Of a DNA stretch of 64,000 bases, positions 22,801 through 35,876 are shown in pieces. Both the position numbers and the translations under genes were made by a program. Position 1 is the first letter of the stretch. Every line of letters starts with the position of its first letter. The stretch is from Dipteronia dyeriana. Its lineage: Eukaryota; Streptophyta; Magnoliopsida; Sapindales; Sapindaceae. The notes beneath the pieces were generated by a model. That model did no database searches. It saw only the letters and a program-made list of their open reading frames with translations, and was not told the DNA's origin. Location of the stretch: positions 4,841,768 through 4,905,767 of the forward strand of contig CM065300.1 in the NCBI GenBank assembly GCA_032871835.1. Reading direction: 5' to 3'.

Positions 22801-24165
22801 GGGATAATTACTCTCACTAATCGAAAGAAAACTATTCATACATATTTGTAAAATATGTATGATGAGATTCGAACTCTTGACTATCAGGCGTGAAAGTAGG
22901 ATACACCATCTATACTAAAAAGTGATATGGAGTTGACACATGACTTCAAAATATGAAAAAACTTCAATTTAGTCCCCTTTTTTTTGTTGTTACATAGCTT
23001 CCATTTTGGGTTTGCAGGATCTTGATATCATATAAAATAGCTCAATTTGATCGATTCGCTAGTCGATTTACCATCAAATTTAACAATTAAAATGTTATTT
23101 TAGTCTTATAATGTACTGCTTTTTTTTTAATGACACTTGCCCTCAAGGCTATAACAACAAATATCAAGTGATATCATTAAATTAATATATTTTCCGAATC
23201 TCAAAAGATTATCAATCTTAGAAAATCCCACCTTAGTTTGAATCATTGAAGTCACCTAGAAAGGAAACAAAAATATATATTTATTTATTTTATCCTCGTC
23301 CCACGCTATTTAACATAGTAACAATAGTAATTACAATCATAATCTAACAATAGTAATTACAATCATAATCCAATTACTTGCCATTTTATGAATGTTAGAT
23401 TATGAAAAGGACAATATTTTGTAAATAACTAAATATGAATCAAATTCAAATCTAATCGTTTTCGTGATTCCTCATTCAGCATATGAGCATATTATGTGAA
23501 TAGATATTAAAAAGAAAAAGAGAAACCCAAACAATAAAAATCTGTTTGATTTTTCCACTTAACGACACTTAATGTGTGTCATAGAGTTATTTTGTTTGAT
23601 TTTTTAAGTTATAAAACAATTGAATGAGTTCCCAAAATCACTTTTCATAAAACTATTTTTCGCTTATTTATTTCTCTCAGAACACTTGACCATATTAATT
23701 TTTATTTTCTTTTCACCATTTAAAAAACTTACAGGCACTTTCAAAATATATATATATAATTATAAATTTGTTATTATATTATCATTTATATTCGGTTTTC
23801 TTAGAGTTTTCGATCATTATTCAGTTTTCAATACAATTCAACTCTTTTCATTCTCTGTCGAAAAATGAAATGCAACCTAACATTTAAATAGTAGTATAGG
23901 AAGCCAATAAATCTAACAAAGTTCTACTTTATATTCCCATTAAAAAAAATATACGTGTCACTATTTTATTGGCCAAGAGCCCACAACCTCTGGTAAGCTC
24001 ACCTGAGTCAGGAGAATTTGAGTAAGTAATAGCAGAGTGTATTTTTATTTTTTTTCTTGGCCTTCCTTTAATTTACTTCAATCATGGAGCCCACCTGTAA
24101 ATCCTCATCTACTATTCCAATCAATGCCCGCAACATCATTAACAAAAACCTAATCATATGCAGAT
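22801..24165. other. Intergenic DNA before the kinase gene
   Basis: A 30-bp unit (AACAATAGTAATTACAATCATAATC) is doubled at about 23318-23372. The rest is AT-rich with no coding signal. Confidence 0.45.
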
Positions 24166-24188
24166 CACGTGATCTCCACCGACGTGGC
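24166..24188 (+). promoter_or_regulatory. G-box and ABRE pair upstream of the kinase gene
   Basis: The palindrome CACGTG (24166-24171) and ACGTGGC (24182-24188) lie 10 nt apart, about 0.6 kb before the kinase start codon. Such paired ACGT-core sites are bound by bZIP/ABF factors and suggest abscisic-acid or stress control. This is a motif match only. Confidence 0.45.
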
Positions 24189-24778
24189 GAATACTAATTG
24201 ATCCCCCCAACACAATCCGTGGAAGCTTCCGCATCCAATCATTCACTCCTGCATCTTTTTTTTAAAGAAATTAATCACTGGAGAGAGTCAAAATTAATAA
24301 AAGACCAGACAGAGACTACACTCACACACACAACACAGAAAGAAAAAAAAATCAAAAATCAAAAACAAAAATAGATCCACAACACACTCTTTTTTTTCTT
24401 GTTTCCTTAAACATTATTTTTTCAAAAATCCACAATAATAATTTTGTAAAATATAAAAAATATATATATAAAGCTAGTTTTATTTTACTGTTTACTCTGC
24501 TTTTTCATTTTTTGTTGTTGTGTTACTGTGTGTGTAGAAGCTCATATTTTTTGACTAGTGCCAACAATCTGTGGCCAACTCCAAATCATTACTCTGCTTT
24601 CCTCTTGTCTCACAAAAAGCTAGCTAGGTCTTCCTCATCAAATCAATGTGTTCGTTCCATGATCTTTAGCTGAAAAAACCAGTGTGGCTTTTTGTTGTTT
24701 TCAATTGTTTGATTTGGTTTCGTTTTCGTCGGTAAAAATGCGGCGAGACTGAGAGATGAGTTTTGTGCTGCGTGAAAA

Positions 24779-27700
24779 ATGGGATGTGTGTTCGGGAGAG
24801 ACGCGTCGGCGAGACAGGTAGGAAGAAAGGCGGAGGCGTCGTCGGCGGAGGCAGTTAGGGTTGCTAGGAAGGAGGAAGCGGCGGAGGAGGAAGGCAGGGA
24901 GATTAAGAATGGAGGGAATCGGAAGGAGAACAATGACAACGGAGAGGAGGAGGCGGCCGCGGCGGGTGCGCGGCGCCAGAAGAGGCGGTCTTCGAGGCCG
25001 AATCCGCGGCTGAGCAACCCGCCCAAGCACGTCCACGGCGAGCAGGTGGCCGCAGGATGGCCCGCCTGGCTCTCTGCTGTTGCCGGTGAAGCCATCAACG
25101 GGTGGACCCCGCGCCGAGCTGATACTTTCGAGAAGCTCGATAAGGTATTTTAATGGTTTTTGATGTACTGTTTTGTTGTTTTAGTTTCTATTATTGGAAT
25201 ACTTAGCTTTTGTGAGTGAAATGTGTTTTGTTTGATATATTGTTTTTGTATGATTTGTTTGTTAATTAGATTGGGCAAGGTACATATAGTAATGTATACA
25301 AAGCTAGAGATACTTTGACTGGGCAAATTGTGGCCTTGAAGAAGGTACGGTTCGACAATTTGGAACCAGAGAGTGTGAAATTCATGGCTAGAGAGATTTT
25401 GATTTTGCGTCGCTTGGATCATCCAAATGTTGTAAAATTGGAAGGTCTAGTGACTTCGAGGATGTCCTGTAGTTTGTACCTTGTGTTCAAATACATGGAG
25501 CATGATTTGGCTGGTCTTGCTGCAAGCCCAACTATCAAGTTCACAGAACCTCAGGTAGAAATTGTTTGTGGTGATTGGTTTTGTTGCATGCGGTCAAATA
25601 TTAAGTGCCTTGTGTTAATCTTCATCTGGGTTTTTATGTATTTTGTATGTGGACATGGCAGGTCAAATGTTACATGCACCAGCTATTGTCAGGGCTGGAA
25701 CACTGTCATAACCGTAATGTGCTACATCGTGATATCAAGGGATCAAATCTTCTTATTGACAATGATGGAGTTCTTAAAATTGCTGATTTTGGATTAGCTT
25801 CTTTTTTTGATCCTAATCACAAGCAGCCCATGACTAGTCGGGTGGTAACCCTATGGTATCGACCCCCTGAACTTCTCCTTGGGGCCACTGACTATGGTGT
25901 GGGTGTGGACCTATGGAGTGCTGGGTGCATCCTGGCGGAGTTATTGGCTGGGAAGCCTATCATGCCTGGTCGAACGGAGGTACTTTTACTAGTTTGATGT
26001 ATTTACCAAGTCTTTTCAATGCAATTCCTTTGATTAAGATGCCTTAGTTGGGTGGGCTTGTGGATTATTTCATTTAGGTGGCTTGCAGCATACTTTAAAT
26101 CAAATTCATATTTGGGTGGAGGGGGAAAGCGTGCTTTTTAGCTAGTTCAGATTTTTCTAACAAATTAACAAATAGCCTTGGCTGTTTAGATGTTCTACTT
26201 GCATTACAGTATAAGGCTCCAATCTGTTGGATGCTGCAAGTGGATCCTTTATTGATCATCTTTAGTTACTGAACCCTGCTGCTGCATTGTTGGCAGTAAT
26301 CTGTCTTGATTCATCAAAATTAAGCTTCCAGGTGTTCTACCATGGGGATGTCCAACCAATGTATAACAGTGATAACAGTTTAGTATCTTGTAAATTGTTT
26401 TATATTATAACAGAATTCATGTCCAATGGCTCTGTCTATTTGCAAAGAAGATTGGCAATTTTATAAAAGCTTTACCAAATATTTTGCCATGAGAACTTAT
26501 CTTCACGAAAGCTGAGTTATAGTGTAAAACCGCTCAGTACCTATTGCATTAGCCATGCAGGAAAGATGTCAATTATGTTTCTTATCGGAATTCTTGGTGT
26601 TGCCTGTTTATCAGCCAACTATTTTGCTAGCAAGATAGTATGAATTGCTGCTAATATTTCTATTCATTTATTTATATGTAGGTGGAGCAACTACACAAGA
26701 TATTTAAACTATGTGGCTCTCCTTCTGAAGAATATTGGAAAAAGTCAAAGTTGCCACATGCAACCATATTTAAGCCTCAGCAATCTTACAAAAGATGCAT
26801 AGTGGAGACTTTTAAAGACTTTCCACCATCATCACTGCCACTAATTGAAACCCTTCTTGCAATTGACCCTGCTGAGCGGCAAACTGCTTCTTCTGCATTG
26901 AGGAGTGAAGTGAGCTTTCTATATTCTACCAAGATATATTGAAACGTCTTGTCTCTTTATACCTGTTTTGTCCATATTATTAGAACTCTAAAAATACCAA
27001 AATTTCTGAAGTGGCAATATGTAGATCAATTTGATGATAAAAATGTTCCTGTATTATGAATTGTCATGCATTTCATGAATAATTTTTGTTAATATATTAG
27101 GCTTTCAGTTTTACACGATTGCCATATTGCATTTGGCGATTATAGCCTTATAGGAAATTGTGCAGCCTATAAATGTTGTTTACAGTTGAAATTTTAATGT
27201 TACCTATAGAATCATGATATGGTGAAGTCTAGACTTCATACTACTTGCCATCTATTTTCCTAAATTGTGGATTCTTGGTTATTGTCAGCTTGAATGTCTT
27301 TTGGGCTTGATTATTTTGCATCTGTTTTCGTTCATGTAGATTTGACTAAGCTTTTTTAATTATTTCAGATGGCTCATTTGTTAGTTCAATGTATCATTTA
27401 TAGCAACTTGTACCTGTACAGATGCATTGCAGATCCCTTAGTTGTTGAACACATGACATTTTTTTTTCTTGTCATACCTCCATGATATACTAGACATTAA
27501 ACTTTGTTTTAAGCATTTCTGTTTTCATATTATTTATCTATGTGCCCATTCAATTAGGATTATAAGTGGTCTGAATATCATGTTCAAGAAAGGCCTGTTA
27601 GACTAGTCAATGAGCTTATTGCAAGCCAGTCTTAAGTTGTGAACAAACAGGACTTATAAGCTTTACTCATTCTGGCCCCTTCAATAGGATAAGTAGCTTT

Positions 27701-29497
27701 TATTCAATTCATGGTTCTTTTGTAAAGTTAATGTGCAGCTGTTTATAGAAATATATATGTTGTCTGAATTCTGTTTTTGTGTAGTATGAGAGTATTTTCT
27801 GTTACTTTGTCCAATTGTCATTCTGATCAATTATTCAACTTCTTTTGCAGTTCTTTACAACCAAGCCATATGCTTGCGAGCCTTCGAGCCTCCCAAAATA
27901 TCCTCCCAGCAAAGAGATGGACGCTAAACTACGGGATGAAGAAGCTAGAAGGTGGATGATTTTAAGTACCCTTAGCTTCTGATCGTTTTCTGTTCAGTTT
28001 AGGTTTTTAGTTCTTGCATTTTAAGAATCACATGACTTTGTGAACCTATAACTGCCCTTTGTACTATTTCAAAGAGATTTTTTCATTTCAGTAAAAAGTA
28101 AAATATCAATTCTCTAACTTAGCTTGTTTTTCCTCTCTGGTTATGCATCTCTGAATTGTGGTTGTCATGCAGACATATCTTTCTTTATTACTCATTAACT
28201 TCATCCTTGCAATAATTTTTCCTCTTTAACAAATAAAAGATTTTACATGATGTTTCACATATATATATTTATGCTTTTGGTTACCCCTGTACCCCTTCAA
28301 TCACTTTTCCTCATTCCCTCTGTTACTCTAACCTTAAAATTTCTTTCTGACTGAAGATTGAGAGCCGTGGGAAAAGCTAACGCGGAGGTGAGAAAAACAC
28401 GTTCACGTGATCGGGCTGTTAGGGCAATGCCTGCTCCAGAAGCCAATGCCGAGCTGCAAGCCAATCTTGATGTATGTCAGATAAGTTGTCCCAAGTTGTC
28501 CCTTCTTCAGTTTCTTCCATGCTTATGTTCTTTATGCTAACAAAATGAATTTTCTTACGCACCGATCATTAAATTTATGTGATAGGTGACTTTTCAGCAC
28601 AATTCATGTTTATTTTGTTAGTTTAGGTGAAATATTTTTATGAACGGAACTTTTGGAAGAAGTATACCCCATACTGAGATACTATGTTTCTTGCCAATAG
28701 AAATCATGGCTTTTACATGAGGAGAATCATGTGATATAACATAGTTGCCATTTGTTGTACCAAATCACCCAGTCTCCTTGAAGAGGTCAATAGACATAAA
28801 TCTATGTATTCGGGTTGGAAATAAAATATATTTCTAAGGAAAAGGCATTTTTTTTTTTCCCATTTTTACATTTTAGAAGGATACAAATGGTAGCTATGAT
28901 TTAAATGTCCACACTGGTCCGAGTATGCCTCTTTTGACTGATGCTTGATAGTGTCATACATTACTAGGTTATGAAACAATTTTTCTAGTGGCGGATTGTA
29001 GGCTTTAGCTGATTTGAGTTATTTTATAAACCCCAGTGTTTTGCTTTCAGGCTGTTTCTAATCCAACTTTTGCTGGTCTTGATTGTATGATATCACAAAT
29101 TAAACAAATGCTGTTAATATCTGGATTTCTTTTAACCCATTTTGATAGGATGATTTAGTCTTTAACTAACGATTTCTTCTTTCTGAAACAGAGGCGACGG
29201 CTAATATCACATGCAAATGCAAAGAGCAAGAGTGAGAAATTTCCTCCTCCACACCAAGATGGGGCACTTGGTTATCCATTGGGTTCATCGCACCACATTG
29301 ATCCAGTGTTTGACCCTCCCGACGTCCCTTTTAGTTCCACAAATTTCTCATATCCAAAAGCACATATCCAGACATGGTCCGGCCCTTTAGTGGACCCAGC
29401 AGCTGTGGGCGCTCCAAGGAGAAAGAAACACACAGCAGGTGATGGGCATGTACACTCGAAGTCATCAAAGAAGGATAAGAATTCTGCTCGGATATAA
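24779..29497 (+). CDS. CDK-like Ser/Thr protein kinase, At1g54610/IBS1 type, seven exons
   Basis: Exons: 24779-25144, 25270-25554, 25662-25979, 26682-26909, 27851-27951, 28357-28471, 29192-29497. All junctions are GT-AG and phases agree, giving 572 aa. The N-terminus MGCVFGRD has Gly2 and Cys3, a standard N-myristoylation plus palmitoylation signal, so the protein is probably membrane-bound. Residues about 23-95 are charged and low in complexity. The kinase domain starts near 117 with FEKLDKIGQGTYSNVYKA, then ALKKV (ATP Lys), the E in FMAREILILRRLDHPN in place of PSTAIRE, HRDIKGSNLL (catalytic Asp), DFGLASFF, and SRVVTLWYRPPELLLG with the activation-loop Thr. It ends near ERQTASSAL. A basic C-terminal tail follows (RRKKH, SKSSKKDK). 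The family (CRK/CDKC-related) includes IBS1 of Arabidopsis, needed for BABA-induced priming. An orthologue claim is not made. Confidence 0.92.
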
Positions 29498-30593
29498 AAG
29501 AATCAAGGCATGTAATATAATTCTGGTTTTTGGTGAGACTATTAACGAGGCTGCACTGCAAAGCTGCTGATCCGGTGTTTCTATAATCCAGAGCCGGAGA
29601 AGCCAGTTAAATTGTATGGAGAGGTAAAATATATAGTATTCATTTTTCCTATCCCTTGTTCTATTTTTTTTCTATGGTGAGAAGCTTCTCTAGTATTGTA
29701 TATGTTTTATCATTTATTCCTTCGTGTTGGAAACTAAATTTCAGGCTAGTGAAAAATCTAATAAGCTTGCCCTGTCAACATTTAGTCTTTTTATGTTTCA
29801 ATTATTTTCTGTAATTTTGCTACAGTTTGATGTATCTTATATATTAGAACTAGGCATATTTTGCCTTCATTATGATCTTGATTGCTTGAACTGCTTCTGA
29901 TGTTCGAAATTCTATTCTAAATATTTGTTATGAAGAATCGGAATTATATATTCTGTTCATTTTTGGTTGCTGTGTATGGTATTTGGAAAGCAGATGATAA
30001 TCTGATGTTATGGTGGTTGGTGGTGAATGTGTTGTAACCAAACCCTTTGTGAATTCTCCAGGGGGACCTTACAGTCACTTTCGAACTCAAGAATTTCAAA
30101 TTTGGATATTTGTGGGTGCTCTTCCCATCCAGTCAAAATCAATTTCTTTTAGGTGATTTCTTCATTGATGCTCTCCTGCACTTTTTCTTTTGCCTTTTGA
30201 CTTTCCCTTTATCCATTCTTTTCCCAACACAAAAAAGCAAAGCCAGATTTGGATTTGAATAGAATGAAACAGTATGCAATTTCTTTTAGAATGGTAGGTT
30301 TGGAAGAAGACCAGTTGCTGGGTTTGACAGGCAGGTCCTTTTTTTTTTAACTTATAGAAGCATGTAGAATTTTGACATTAGTTGCTCATCATGTGCAACA
30401 CCAACCATCTAAAATTTTACTGTGCCTTTAATTCGAAAACATCTATATAATATAGTTTCAAGTGTCCAAACTCCAGAAACTCGAAGGTTTTATTCACCTT
30501 ATAAAGTTATAATCTCTGAAGAATTCCAGCAGCTTTCCTTTTGTTGACAGCGGCAGTGCTGGGTGGGGTGGAGTGGAGTGACCGGAAAAACAG
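29498..30593. other. Kinase 3' UTR and promoter of the CYSTM-like gene
   Basis: 29498 to about 29900 probably holds the 3' UTR and end of the kinase transcript (AATAAG-like signals near 29758). A TATA-like CTATATAATATAG at about 30444-30456 lies some 140 nt before the next start codon. No other gene is seen. Confidence 0.45.
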
Positions 30594-31153
30594 ATGAGAC
30601 CCGGACCGCCTCCTCTTAGTGGGCCTGGACTTGGGCCGGGCTTGGGACCTGGACCGGGACCGGGACCGGGACCAGAAGGCTTTCTTGGTGGTTTCTTTGG
30701 TGGCATGTGGAACACTGTATCATCTTGGTGAGTAGTAAGAATGCTACACTACACAATTTTTACTGCTTTATAATCCTACGTATTTATGATATTATAATCT
30801 TTAAAATATTATTATCCCAATTGCTTTATATATTGATGGACTGAATGATCGTTTTTCTCGTCAAACCACGATGTGCAGTCCAATTGATTGATTTTTTATT
30901 CATAATAGAATTCATTCAATTTTCTTTTATTTTGTGTTTTGGCAGCCTCTACGCATTATGCTGTTGCTGGTTGTTACAGGACTGCTTCAACGCTCCACCC
31001 GCAGGCCCACCGGCTCCTGTTGGGCCACCTGGACCCGTTATTACTCCACCTCTTCCTGGCCCTCCTTTTGGCCCACCTCCTCCACTTGGACCTGTTGGCC
31101 CATTTGGCCCTCCCGCACCTTCTGGTGGCCCACCAGGACCGCCTCCTCCATGA
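30594..31153 (+). CDS. Small proline/glycine-rich protein with CYSTM-like module, two exons
   Basis: Exon 1 is 30594-30727 (GTGAGT donor); exon 2 is 30946-31153 (TTGGCAG acceptor). The 342 nt give 113 aa. The N-terminal part is MRPGPPPLSGPG followed by GP repeats and FLGGFFGGMW. Across the junction lies a short hydrophobic Cys-rich segment, CLYALCCCWLLQDCF, which resembles the plant CYSTM (cysteine-rich transmembrane) module. The C-terminal part is a Pro/Gly repeat (GPPAPVGPPGP, PPPLGPVGPFGPP) ending in PPPP. CYSTM proteins are small tail-type membrane proteins linked to stress tolerance. Here the module sits in the middle, flanked by proline-rich arms. Both ends are low complexity, so homology rests on the Cys-rich core. 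No expression evidence is available. Confidence 0.7.
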
Positions 31154-31935
31154 TGTTATACTATATTTATATGTATTTATATATATATATATTTTTTAAA
31201 ATATTATAATAATTCATGTTTTTTTAGATGAAGAAGAGACCGAATCCACGATCTTATATGGGTGTGGAGGGCTTTAATTATTTTCCCAATCTCATCTTAT
31301 CCTATATCTATATGTATTATCATAAGAAAATAATAAAAATATATTATTTTATACTTGCTTTACGGAAAGTGAACTGTATACAGTTCAACAACAAATGTTT
31401 GAATCAACAATTATTAAAATATAACATAAGAATAGACAAATTTGAAAAAAAAAAAAGTTTGCAACTATACTGTGGGTGTATAGCAAAGGAAATATAGTTA
31501 ATATATATCATCTCATTTTTTTGTTTTTCTATTCTATTGTGAATTATATCAATCCCAATCCTCTCAAAAGAGAGTTAAAGGGTTTTATCGGCCCAATACT
31601 AACAAAGCCCAATGTTTAGTCCACTTAGCTTGGCATATTACCATTATGGGCTGCTTGTATATTGAGCTTCCCAACTTCTATATTATTGTTGATTCATATT
31701 GCATCACTAGAAAGGAATCTCGCAACTCATGTTTTATGTAAATTTATTTGTATAAAATTCGTTAACACATGAATAGAATGTCCATAAAATCTTACAATGA
31801 AGGCTTGTTTAGTGCGCCACATTTTATTATATTAAGAGTTTAAAATGTATTTAAATAATATAATAAAATATTTGGTTTGTCTTGTACTATTCACTATATT
31901 GTATTGACTAATATAAAATTGAGCCTTTAAAAATA
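31154..31935. other. Intergenic AT-rich DNA
   Basis: The first 100 nt or so may be the 3' UTR of the CYSTM-like gene. A TTTGGTTTG block near 31870 is echoed inverted near 32900, hinting at an outer element around the TIR element at 31936, but the ends could not be set. Confidence 0.35.
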
Positions 31936-32477
31936 GAAAGAATTGTAAATAACCCTATGATTTTTGATCAAATATCAAATCAAACCATCTAGTTTGAACA
32001 ATCATAAATAAAAAAAACTCTTTCATTAGTTGACCGTTAGTTGGCTTTAATTAAATTTAATGAAATATAAATTATTTAAGTGGGTTTTTCTATAATTGAA
32101 CTAAAACAATAATGAAAAAATATACTAAAATATGTTAGAAAATAAAAATTAAATTTAATTAAAATAAAATATATAAAAATATATTATAACATAGCAATAA
32201 AATCATTATAAAATTAAACAAAAAATATTTTAAAATATTTTAAAATATTTAAGAATGAAATTGATTTTATTATTATTAGTGTATATATTTTTATTATATT
32301 TTCCTTTTTTATTTTATTTATAATAAATTATTTAAATTGTAATATTTGATATATATATATATATAAAGTCAACTAACTATTAACTGATAATAGGGTTTTT
32401 TTTTTACTGATTGTTCAAACCAGAGGGTTTAAATTGGTATTTAATCAAAAATCAGTGGGGTCATTTATAATTCTTCC
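31936..32477. mobile_element. Long-TIR non-autonomous transposon (about 540 bp)
   Basis: About 115 nt at the left (GAAAGAATTGTAAATAACCC, TGATTTTTGATCAAATA, GTTTGAACAATCA, TTAGTTGACC) recur inverted at the right (GAAGAATTATAAATGACCC, TGATTTTTGATTAAATA, GTTTGAACAATCA). The centre is A/T-rich with no ORF. Long TIRs suggest a Mutator-like MITE, but no 9-bp duplication was found. Confidence 0.65.
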
Positions 32478-33129
32478 AAGTAATAATAATAATAATAATA
32501 ATAATAATTTTTAATATAATTTTGTTTTAATTAAATTTATAAATAAATAAAATGGAAATTCTGAATAAAAATAAAATGTTATTTTAATAGTATAATTCCA
32601 AAAATTAATTACATTAAAAAAATTTACATTAAAAAAATATTAAATTTTTTTAATTGGTTAAACAAATTGTAATTTATTTGATAATATATTGATTATTATA
32701 TTTTTACAATATAATGCAATAATATATATATATATATTTATCTCATAATATCATTTTTTTTATTCTAAAAACATATCTGTCTTTTATTTTACAAAATATT
32801 AATAAACAAAAATCATATCTATAGTCTAATATAAAATATTATCAAACGTGTGATGGTATAATAACAATATAGTTCAATCCAACACAATACATTGTATCAA
32901 ACCAAACCTTATAGATTTGGATGCATTCCAACCTTAGCCTAAATCTTAATAGTAATAATAATCTTTGGTGGATGACAATATGAGATTATCTAATAGTATA
33001 TTTCTCACATCTGTACTATACTATGATGTTGTGGGTTTATATCTCTCCCTTCACTCGAATCCTAGAATATTGTAATTTTTTATTTTTTATTTAAAAAGAT
33101 AATCTTAAGTAGACCAATGAATGAGGTCC
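32478..33129. other. Intergenic AT-rich DNA
   Basis: An (AAT)n run at about 32482-32507 and several (TA)n runs. No gene is seen. Confidence 0.45.
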
Positions 33130-34300
33130 CATATAACATATAAAATTTGTGGATAGAATAGAATAATAGGCATAAAATCAATGATTTAATGTGTATCTCC
33201 ATCCAACTCTTGCCAACTATGATTTGCAACAAATTGATTGCCTTCCTCAGTCCTCTCCCCAATCTCCATTATTTCAACTTTACAGTCCCCACTCCCCAGC
33301 CCATCTTTTCGGTTAATACAATTCTTTGCATTATTTCTAAACATTTGGAAAGTAATAGCTCTAGACCATTCTAGAAAGACTCGTCAAATAAAATATTGGT
33401 TGAAATCAAACGATTTTTATTTGTTAAAATCAAACGATCCACGTCATCAAATTTAGTTCTAATGAACTCTTTAAATAAGATTTTCATTTTCTCTCTTCAA
33501 CACTAAAGAGCAACTTCTCCATCTTCAATTATTATTATATATTTTTTTATATCATATCATCATTAATATTTAATATATATATCTTTGTTATCCTTTTTAT
33601 CTTTTTAATTAATTCAATTAATATATAATAAGTTTTGATTTATAAATTTTATCATCTCATCTATATCGTTAAAATGAGACTAATATTGAATATTTAATAA
33701 TTACTTATTAATAGTCTGGAATGCTCAAATGATTTTCGTATTCACCTAAAAGTAATTAGAATTGTTGATGGAACGATGAATTTGAGTGTTTTTATTAAAA
33801 TAATATAAATATATTTCTAAATTCTAATTGAAAAGCCTTTTGGAATGTTTTTTTTTTCACTCCTCAAACTGTTATATAGATAAGCAAACAGATATTTGAA
33901 GAGTGGAAATAGAAAATTCTTTTAGGGATACTCTTACATACTTAATTTTTTTTTTATTAATTTAAAATTTTACAGATATTCGGAATCAAACCCTACGTAT
34001 ACTATTGGATATCTTTTTCCACAATATCGATAGGAAAATTTTCATATATATTAAATGTATATAGTAAAACTCAAAATATGAAATCTGAGGTGCCCACTGC
34101 CCACCATCCGAGTCTGAATCCTTAATATTTTCATTTAATAGATATATATTTTGGACATCAACCAAGCATAAGACAAATAAATTCCATGTGACTTTTAGGT
34201 TCACCAAGATAATAAAAAAGGACTCGTCAATCCACCTACCTAACAATCAGGAAATTTAGGGGGAGGTTAATTATTTTAAATTTTTAACTTCCATTTTGAA
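33130..34300. repeat. Segmental duplication, partner of 15775-17720
   Basis: It matches the other copy at 33130-33360 and 33940-34300. The DNA between (33361-33935) is specific to this copy. Neither the LTR-like insertion nor the SINE of the other copy is present, which makes this copy the reference for the empty sites. Confidence 0.75.
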
Positions 34301-35179
34301 GTTGTAAAAATGAGAACCTCGTGAAGAGAAAATGTGAAATATTAATGGTTAAATGAGAAAAACAAAAAATTGAAGCCTTTTTTGTTTGTTTGATTTATTT
34401 AAGAGTTGCTTAAAGACCCAGCAAAATCTTGACACCAAATTTCAATTTTTCTTGCTGGGTTTCCAATCACTTTATTGAATTGGTCATTTGGTCACCAATT
34501 TTCAAACCCATGTTTTTTGTTATTTTTAGTGAAATATTGTGGTGCCACAAGAGTCATTTGGTCACCAATTTTCAAACACATGTTTTTGTTATTTTTAGTG
34601 AAATATTGCACAAGCCCAAAGCCTAGGGACCGCGTTCATTTGGTGAAATAACCAATCATTTATATTTATATTATAAAACATCCTAAATCTTTGTCTGACT
34701 AAGAAAAAAAATCATTCCAAAACAAGTATATACCACTTGATTAAATGTCATTTCTATTATTCAATGTGGCATTTATGAGTTTTTTTTTAGCTAATTATTT
34801 TCATTTACTTAGCATCTAACTAGTAACTAGAATAATTAAATTATATATTTTATGAGATATGCTAGTATGCTACTAAGTAAATTCACCGTAGTTGCTAAAT
34901 CAATCATATTGGTTTTGTTTTTACGTTCGAAAGATTAACGAGCTCTTCGGTGTACAATTCTTCAAACTTATCTATATTAACAAAAAAAAAATCTCCAAAT
35001 TTAATGGATAATATGAATGATACATCAAAGATTGTTGCTTTGAAGTGTATACTAAATTATTGGATTACTTGACTTGAAATACACAAAATTATCTGAAGCG
35101 ATATCAAGTGGGGACTTTGATTGAAAATCAATCAATAAAAAATAAGTTATTGATCATTGAAAGACGAGAACTTTCACTA
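34301..35179. repeat. Intergenic DNA with a 70-bp tandem duplication at 34484-34611
   Basis: TCATTTGGTCACCAATTTTC starts at 34484 and again at 34554, and each copy ends TTAGTGAAATATTG. The rest of this stretch has no recognised feature. Confidence 0.75.
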
Positions 35180-35770
35180 GGTTAATACGTATACGTTCCA
35201 TCTATTTATATTTTTTATATGTATATTTTTATTTTATTTTATTATTCATATTATATAACAATAAAATATGGATAATATTAGACGATTTAACAAATTTCAA
35301 TACAAATAATATGATAAACGGTTTTTCTCATATTATATGTGGTGTTACAACTTACTTACCACATCATTTAGATTAAATTTTTTGATTGTCTAGAATTACT
35401 CATAAAATATTATCACCACACACATTATCCTTTTCAATAGATTAATACGTATACTTTTGATCTATTTATATTTATTATATATATTTTTTATTTAATTTAA
35501 TTATTCATATTATATTATATTATACAATAAGATGAAGTTGATATATAGAACATCTACAGTAAATACGTGGATAATGTTAGATAATCTAAAAAATATAATC
35601 TAAATTTTAATATAAATGATACGATAAAGTGATTTTTTTATTAACCACACCATTCCATATTATATACGATAGTGATAACCGATAATTCACTTGAGACGCA
35701 TCATTTTAGTAAAAGTTTAGATCAAATTTTTAAATATTACCTTTAAAAAATTATCACCACACACGCAATC
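35180..35770. repeat. Imperfect direct repeat of about 260-320 bp
   Basis: TTAATACGTATAC occurs near 35181 and 35442, each followed by ATCTATTTATATTT. Each copy ends in ATTATCACCACACAC (about 35408 and 35751) and contains GGATAATRTTAGA. The two are diverged, so the duplication is old. Confidence 0.55.
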
Positions 35771-35876
35771 TTTTCGGTTGCACATTTGCACCCCACTTCT
35801 GTATATATATACAAATACAACCCCAAACCTTTTAATGGTACATAAAAATATATAAGCAGTCCGCCAATCACAAACC

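Noticed and set aside
24643..25098. 151-codon frame antisense to kinase exon 1
   Set aside because: It is the shadow of a GC-rich, low-complexity coding exon, with no motif of its own.
30494..30715. Proline-rich frame on the minus strand opposite the CYSTM-like gene
   Set aside because: GP repeats read as GP on both strands. The plus strand has a better donor site, Cys-rich core and second exon.
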